DNA of 64,000 nt, taken from contig NZ_JACHXS010000010.1 of the NCBI RefSeq assembly GCF_014192225.1, positions 124,001 through 188,000 on the forward strand, written 5' to 3'. How positions within the stretch are numbered: position 1 is the first letter of the stretch; every line of letters starts with the position of its first letter. Source of the stretch: Pseudoduganella umbonata. Its GTDB lineage: Bacteria; Pseudomonadota; Gammaproteobacteria; Burkholderiales; Burkholderiaceae_D. Positions 59,427 to 64,000 of the stretch are shown in pieces. A model generated the notes under the pieces. It was not told the origin of the DNA, did no database searches, and worked only from the letters and a program-made list of their open reading frames with translations. The position numbers and the translations under genes are program-made.

Positions 59427-61463
59427 GATGATCACGCGCTCCTTTGGCGGCAAGTACATCTTGTCGTTGGACTTCACCTTGAAGGCCTCGTAGAAGCCCG
59501 GCTGGTTCCGCATCGTGCCGTTGGCGCGGAACTGGCCCGGTGCGTGCGGATCGGTCTTGATCTGCACGATCTGGGCCGGTTCGCGCATCTTCATGCGCCA
59601 TACCTGTGCCCAGCCCATGTAGAAGCGCTGATCTCCCGTCAGGCCGTCGATCACCGGCGCCTTCTTGCCCTTCAGCGACAGCTTGTAGGCCTTGTGTGCC
59701 ACGGCCAGGCCGGAGTTGTCGCCGATGTTCTCGCCCAGCGTCAGCTCGCCATTGACCTGGTAGCCGGGCAACGGGCTGTAGGCACCGTATTGCGCCACCA
59801 GCTGGCTCGTCTTGGCCTTGAAGTTCTTGTGGTCGGCCGGGCTCCACCAGTCGCGCAGGTTGCCGTCGCCGTCATACTGCGCACCCTGGTCGTCGAAGCC
59901 ATGGCTGATCTCGTGGCCGATGACGCCACCGATCGCGCCGTAGTTCACCGCATCATCCGCTTTCGGATCGAAGAACGGCGGCTGCAGGATCGAGGCCGGG
60001 AACACGATCTCGTTCATTTCCGGATTGTAGTAGGCGTTCACCGTTTGCGGCGTCATCAGCCACTCGTCGCGGTCGATTGGCTTGCCCAGCTTGTTCATCT
60101 CCTTGTTGTAGTTGAACTCGCTTGCGCGCTGCATATTACCCAGCAGGTCGTCGCGCTTGACGGTCAGCGCCGAATAATCGCGCCACTTGTTCGGATAGCC
60201 GATCTTCGTGGTGAACTTGGCCAGCTTGGTCCGCGCTTCCTTCTTGGTGGCCGGCGTCATCCAGTCCAGCGTGTCGATGCTTTGCCTGAACGCGGTCAAC
60301 AGGTTCTTTACCAGCACTTCCATGCGTGCCTTGTACTCGGCCGGGAAATGCTGCTGCACGTAGACCTTGCCGATCGCCTCGCCCAGCGCACCCTCCGTGG
60401 CGCTGACGGCGCGCTTCCAGCGCGGCCGGTTTTCGGTGGCGCCGGAAAGCGTGGTGCCATAGAACGCGAAGTTCTCGTCGACGAAGGCCTTCGACAGGTA
60501 CGGTGCCGCGTCGTGGATGACCTGCCACTGCGCATACGCCTTCAGCGTTTCCAGCGGCGTATCGGCCAGCACCTTGTCCAGCGCCTGGAAGTAGGTCGGC
60601 TGGCTGACGATCACGTACGTTGCCTTGCCCTGCACGCCGGTGGCGGCCAGGTAGGCATTCCAGTCGAAGCCGGGCATCAGTTCGCCGACCTTGGCGATGT
60701 CGTACTTGTTGTACGCCTTCACCGGGTCGCGCAGCTCGACCTTGCTCCACTGGATCTTTGCGATATCCGTTTCAAACGCCACGATGGCTTTCGCATTGGC
60801 GGCGGCATTCGCATCGCCGGCCAGCGTCAGCATCTTCGTCACGTGGATCTCGTACTTGGCCAGCGCTTCGGCCAGCTTGGCGTCGTCCTTTTTCAGGTAG
60901 TAATCGCGGTCCGGCAGGCCCAGGCCATCCTGGAAGAAGTCGACCACGTACTTGGTCGAATCCTTGTTGTCCTGGTGGATGGTCAGGTTGATGGGAGCCG
61001 TCACGCCATAGCGGTTGAATTCGGCGAACAGTTGCGGCAGCGCTTTCTTGTCGCCGATCGCGGCGATCTTGGCCAGGTTGCCCTTGACCGGTGTGACGCC
61101 CAGCTGTTCGACGCGTGCTTCATCCATGAAGCTGGCATAGAAATCGCCGATGCGCTGCTGGTCCGCATCCTTCGCACTGGCGGCGGCGTCCTCGATGATC
61201 TTGCGCAGCTGCGGCTGGGTATCCTCGTGCAGCTTGTGGAAGGCGCCCCAGCTGGATTTGTCGGCCGGGATCTCGGTGGTGGCCAGCCATTTGCCGTTGG
61301 TGTGGACGAAGAAATCGTCCTGGGCGCGCACGGATGGGTCGATATATTCGATCGCGATCCCCGATGCCGCCTTGCCGGCGGGGGCCTTGTCGGCCGCGTT
61401 TGCGAAGCCGCACACGCCGCCCAGCAGGCCGAGCGTCAATGCACTTAACAGGTGTCGTTTCAA
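59421..61463 (-). CDS. M13-family zinc metallopeptidase 1
   Basis: A 680-residue neprilysin/PepO-type endopeptidase with a signal peptide (residues 1-23, ending GFANA-AD). Zinc site HEISH is near residue 517, with the downstream zinc-binding Glu in ENIGDNSGLAVA; the substrate motif NAYYNPEMNEIVFPA is near 465. It should degrade small peptides in the periplasm. The start is a TTG at 61463 with AGAGGG seven bases upstream; no ATG is available at the signal peptide. It ends in ERVIIW like its neighbour, from which it probably arose by duplication. Confidence 0.93.
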   Translation of the reverse strand: MKRHLLSALTLGLLGGVCGFANAADKAPAGKAASGIAIEYIDPSVRAQDDFFVHTNGKWLATTEIPADKSSWGAFHKLHEDTQPQLRKIIEDAAASAKDADQQRIGDFYASFMDEARVEQLGVTPVKGNLAKIAAIGDKKALPQLFAEFNRYGVTAPINLTIHQDNKDSTKYVVDFFQDGLGLPDRDYYLKKDDAKLAEALAKYEIHVTKMLTLAGDANAAANAKAIVAFETDIAKIQWSKVELRDPVKAYNKYDIAKVGELMPGFDWNAYLAATGVQGKATYVIVSQPTYFQALDKVLADTPLETLKAYAQWQVIHDAAPYLSKAFVDENFAFYGTTLSGATENRPRWKRAVSATEGALGEAIGKVYVQQHFPAEYKARMEVLVKNLLTAFRQSIDTLDWMTPATKKEARTKLAKFTTKIGYPNKWRDYSALTVKRDDLLGNMQRASEFNYNKEMNKLGKPIDRDEWLMTPQTVNAYYNPEMNEIVFPASILQPPFFDPKADDAVNYGAIGGVIGHEISHGFDDQGAQYDGDGNLRDWWSPADHKNFKAKTSQLVAQYGAYSPLPGYQVNGELTLGENIGDNSGLAVAHKAYKLSLKGKKAPVIDGLTGDQRFYMGWAQVWRMKMREPAQIVQIKTDPHAPGQFRANGTMRNQPGFYEAFKVKSNDKMYLPPKERVIIW

Positions 61464-61542
61464 GGTATTTCCCTCTTGTGTAGGACTATGGGTTTACCGG
61501 TCGGTTACCGGTCGGTCGACAATACCATACGGCCTGCCGTGA

Positions 61543-61579
61543 CTGGCAAAAAGGCCACGACATGTGGCCTTTTTGCCAG
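61543..61579. terminator. 16-bp perfect hairpin between the two M13 genes
   Basis: CTGGCAAAAAGGCCAC (61543-61558) and its complement (61564-61579) enclose GACAT. The T5 run is within the stem, and the structure works on either strand. It lies 58 bases after the stop of M13 peptidase 2 and would reduce read-through into peptidase 1. A TTACCGGTCGG duplication lies nearby (61494-61515). Confidence 0.75.
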
Positions 61580-61636
61580 CCTTCCCGGCCTTCCCGGCCG
61601 GATGTTGGTCAGCGGATGTTCGTCACCGGATACGCA

Positions 61637-63700
61637 TCACCAGATAATCACGCGCTCTTCCGGCTTCAGGTACAGCTTGTCGCCTTCCTTCACGCCGAAC
61701 GCTTCATAGAAGCCGGGCTGGTTGACCACGGTACCGTTGGCGCGGAAGCGGCCCGGCGCATGGGGGTCGGTCTTCACCTGCACGATCTGCTGCGCTTCGC
61801 GCATCTTCGCGCGCCAGACCTGGCCAAACCCCATGTAGAAGCGCTGCTCGCCCGTCAGGCTGTCGATCACCGGCGCAGGCTGGCCGTTCAGCGACAGCTT
61901 GTAGGCCTTGTAGGCAATCGCCAGGCCCGAATTGTCGGCGATGTTTTCGCCCAGCGTCAGCTTGCCGTTGACGTTGTAGCCGGGCAGCGGGCTGTAGCCG
62001 TCGTACTGCGCCACCAGCCGGTCGGCCTTGGCCTTGAAATTGGCGCGGTCCTGCTCGGTCCACCAGTTGCGCAGGTTGCCGTCGCCGTCGGACTGGCTGC
62101 CCGAATCGTCGAAGCCATGGCTGATCTCGTGGCCGATCACGGCGCCGATGGCACCGTAGTTCACGGCGTCGTCCGCTTTCGCGTCGAAGAACGGCGGCTG
62201 CAGGATGGCGGCCGGGAACACGATCTCGTTGGTGGTCGAGCGGTAATACGCGTTCACCGTTTGCGGCGTCATGCCCCACTCGGTGCGGTCGATCGGCTTG
62301 CCCAGCTTGGCGATGTTGCGGTCGTACTCGAACTCCGCGGCGCGGCGCAGATTGCCCATCAGGTCGCCGCTGGCGGTCTTGAATTTCGCATAATCGCGCC
62401 ACTTGTCCGGATAGCCGATCTTCGGCGTGAACTTGGCCAGCTTGGCCTGCGCTTCCTTCTTGGTTTCCGGGCTCATCCAGTCCAGCGTGTCGATGCTCTG
62501 CCGGTATGCGGCCAGCAGGTTCTGGACGAGCTTTTCCATCCGCTCCTTGCGCTCCGGCGGAAAGTGCTGCGCCACATACAGCTTGCCCAGGCCTTCGCCG
62601 ATCGCGCCTTCGACGACACCCACGCCACGCTTCCAGCGCGGCGGCTGTTCCGTGACGCCCGTCAGCACGGTGCCGTAGAACGCGAAGTGCGCATCGGCGA
62701 ACGGCTTCGACAGGTACGGCGATGCGTCGCGCAGCAGCTGCCACGTGAAGTATGCCTTCCACGTGGCGAGATCGGTGTCGTTCAGCGTCTTCACGAAGCC
62801 CTGCAGGTAGCTGGGCTGCATCACGATCACGTAATCAGGTACCTGAGCTGGTACCTGAGCAGGAACCTTCGCCGTCTTGCCGGTGATACCGGCGGCGGCC
62901 AGGGTGCCCTGCCAGTCGTACCCCGGCGCCAGCATGGCCAGCTGATCGATCGCCACCTTGTTGTAGCGCTTGACCGGATCGCGGTTTTCCACCTTGGTCC
63001 ACTGCGCCTGCGCCAGCGCCGTCTCCAGCGCCACGATGTGCTTCGCCTGCGCGGCGGTATCCTTCTGGCCGGCCAGCGCCAGCACCCTGGCGATGTGCAG
63101 CTCGTATTTCGCCAGCGCGTCGGCCAGTTTGGCGTCGTCCTTCTTCAGGTAGTAATCGCGGTCCGGCAAGCCCAGGCCGCTCTGCGCCACGTAGGCCACG
63201 TAGCGCGACGAGTCGCGCGCATCCTGCGATACGCGCACCGCATACGGCGTCACCACGCCCAGGCGGTTCAGGTGCGCCACCAGCGCGGGCAGCGCCGCCT
63301 TGTCCTTCACGGCGGCGATGCGTGCCAGCTCCGCTTTCAGCGGCCTGGTGCCCAGCGCATCGAGCTTTTTCTCATCCATGTAACTGGCGTACAGGTCGGC
63401 GATCTTTGCTTCGTCACCGTGCAGGTTCTTGCGCGCCGCCAGTCCCTCGATGATGCCGCGCAGCTGCGGCAGCGTATCGTCGCGCAGCTTCATGAACGAG
63501 CCCCAGCTGGCCTTGTCGGCCGGGATCTCGGCCGTCTTCAGCCAGCCGCCGTTCAGGTGTTCGAAGAAGTCGTCCTGCGGGCGCACGCCGTGGTCGATGT
63601 ACTGGGTGTCGATGCCGGATACCGGCGCAGCGGTGTCGGCTGCCATGGCGCCCGTGGCGCACAGTGCAAGAATGAGAGTGGAGAGGAGATGTCGTTTCAC
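61637..63700 (-). CDS. M13-family zinc metallopeptidase 2
   Basis: A 687-residue paralogue of peptidase 1. It has a signal peptide (about 1-20, ending GAMA-AD), NAYYRSTTNEIVFPA, HEISH near residue 524, ENIADNSGLAIA and the same ERVIIW end. A PAQVPAQVP insertion (near 285) distinguishes it. The GTG at 63700 is chosen because the longer upstream frame (from 63775) has no signal-peptide character and no ribosome-binding site. Expected role: periplasmic oligopeptide cleavage. Confidence 0.92.
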   Translation of the reverse strand: MKRHLLSTLILALCATGAMAADTAAPVSGIDTQYIDHGVRPQDDFFEHLNGGWLKTAEIPADKASWGSFMKLRDDTLPQLRGIIEGLAARKNLHGDEAKIADLYASYMDEKKLDALGTRPLKAELARIAAVKDKAALPALVAHLNRLGVVTPYAVRVSQDARDSSRYVAYVAQSGLGLPDRDYYLKKDDAKLADALAKYELHIARVLALAGQKDTAAQAKHIVALETALAQAQWTKVENRDPVKRYNKVAIDQLAMLAPGYDWQGTLAAAGITGKTAKVPAQVPAQVPDYVIVMQPSYLQGFVKTLNDTDLATWKAYFTWQLLRDASPYLSKPFADAHFAFYGTVLTGVTEQPPRWKRGVGVVEGAIGEGLGKLYVAQHFPPERKERMEKLVQNLLAAYRQSIDTLDWMSPETKKEAQAKLAKFTPKIGYPDKWRDYAKFKTASGDLMGNLRRAAEFEYDRNIAKLGKPIDRTEWGMTPQTVNAYYRSTTNEIVFPAAILQPPFFDAKADDAVNYGAIGAVIGHEISHGFDDSGSQSDGDGNLRNWWTEQDRANFKAKADRLVAQYDGYSPLPGYNVNGKLTLGENIADNSGLAIAYKAYKLSLNGQPAPVIDSLTGEQRFYMGFGQVWRAKMREAQQIVQVKTDPHAPGRFRANGTVVNQPGFYEAFGVKEGDKLYLKPEERVIIW

Positions 63701-63838
63701 GTGGCCGCTTTCTATGAAGGGAGCGGTCCTTCGTGGGGGCCGTTCCCGGATGGAGACTGGGTTGCGGGCGCGCACTGCGTGAATCGGCGCGCCCGTCCAC
63801 TAGCGTACACGAGGTTGCGGCCGGGCATCAACCACGGA

Positions 63839-64000
63839 TCAGCGGCCGATGCCGATCCCCCCGCCCACGTTGCCGATACCGCCCCCCATGCCGCCGCCCG
63901 GTCCGCCGCCCGGACCGCCGCGGTGCCCGCCGCCCTCGCCGCGCGGCGCGCCGCCATTGCCACCGCCCGGCCCTTCCGGTTTGCGCTGCAATTGCTCGGC
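63839..64000 (-). CDS. C-terminal end of a glycine-rich protein (cut by window edge)
   Basis: The last 53 codons of a protein that reads AEQLQRKPEGPGGGN and continues as a nearly pure GGG/GGP repeat with His, Arg, Met, Ile insertions (GGGMGGGIGNVGGG), ending GIGIGR. The start lies beyond the right edge. Low complexity prevents family assignment; a cell-surface or RNA-binding tail are both possible. Confidence 0.6.
   Translation of the reverse strand, partial: AEQLQRKPEGPGGGNGGAPRGEGGGHRGGPGGGPGGGMGGGIGNVGGGIGIGR

Noticed and set aside
59544..61448. 634-codon plus-strand open frame
   Set aside because: Antisense shadow of M13 peptidase 1; no start signal and no recognisable family.

Overview
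This window is a large exopolysaccharide (EPS) and protein-sorting island of the PEP-CTERM/exosortase A (XrtA, EpsH) type. The host looks like a GC-rich betaproteobacterium of the Burkholderiales, most likely Oxalobacteraceae (Massilia/Duganella-like). That placement is an inference from gene content: the complete XrtA set, an HprK-like/PqqD-like module, FeeM-type acyltransferases and paired M13 peptidases. No rRNA gene or taxonomic marker is present to confirm it.

Layout. (1) 1-11849, minus strand: the core XrtA operon, read right to left. It encodes the chain-length protein, tyrosine autokinase, outer-membrane protein, ExeA-like ATPase, a 35-codon ORF, polysaccharide deacetylase, FemAB-like protein, glycosyltransferase, exosortase A fused to EpsI, a second glycosyltransferase and an asparagine-synthase-like amidotransferase cut by the left edge. 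(2) 12105-18274, plus strand: a trypsin-like protease, a Wza-like export lipoprotein, then a module with a probable Tat-exported protein, PqqD-like protein, HprK-like kinase, nucleotidyltransferase, GAF protein and lytic transglycosylase. (3) 18437-30560, minus strand: a FeeM-like acyl-amino-acid synthase in AT-richer DNA, two GT2 enzymes, ATP-grasp, acyltransferase 3, LMW tyrosine phosphatase, deacetylase-like protein, an asparagine-synthase-like protein without the N-terminal cysteine, a PLP decarboxylase and an acyl-CoA ligase. (4) 30800-37235, plus strand, divergent from (3): DegT aminotransferase, BcsL-like GNAT, acyl carrier protein, two exosortase-associated hydrolases, glycosyltransferase and TPR protein. 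(5) 37251-45789, minus strand: VanZ-like protein, PrsR and PrsK (sigma-54 two-component pair), polyprenyl-phosphate sugar transferase, and a TviC/WbpP and TviB/WbpO pair for a nucleotide-linked uronic acid amide precursor. (6) 46344-52022: PrsT TPR lipoprotein, an FAD oxidase and a PEP-CTERM cargo gene with a sigma-54 promoter. (7) 52108-57283, minus strand: a cell-surface sugar-modification cassette (GtrII-like, WxcM-like, GtrB-like, FdtB-like) beside a tRNA-Arg(CCG). (8) 57538-64000: cytochrome c, a second FeeM-like gene, two M13 metallopeptidases and the tail of a glycine-rich protein.

How it fits together. TviB/TviC and the sugar transferase supply and start the repeat unit. The GTs extend it, and the Wza/Wzc/tyrosine-kinase set exports it under possible LMW-phosphatase control. 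Exosortase A processes PEP-CTERM proteins at the inner membrane. PrsK/PrsR probably switch on sigma-54 promoters: one good promoter precedes the PEP-CTERM gene, and an 18-base motif upstream of it recurs almost unchanged before the PqqD/HprK-like module. That shared motif is the most interesting lead in the window, because it ties a little-understood kinase/peptide-chaperone module with a candidate secreted substrate to the PEP-CTERM regulon.
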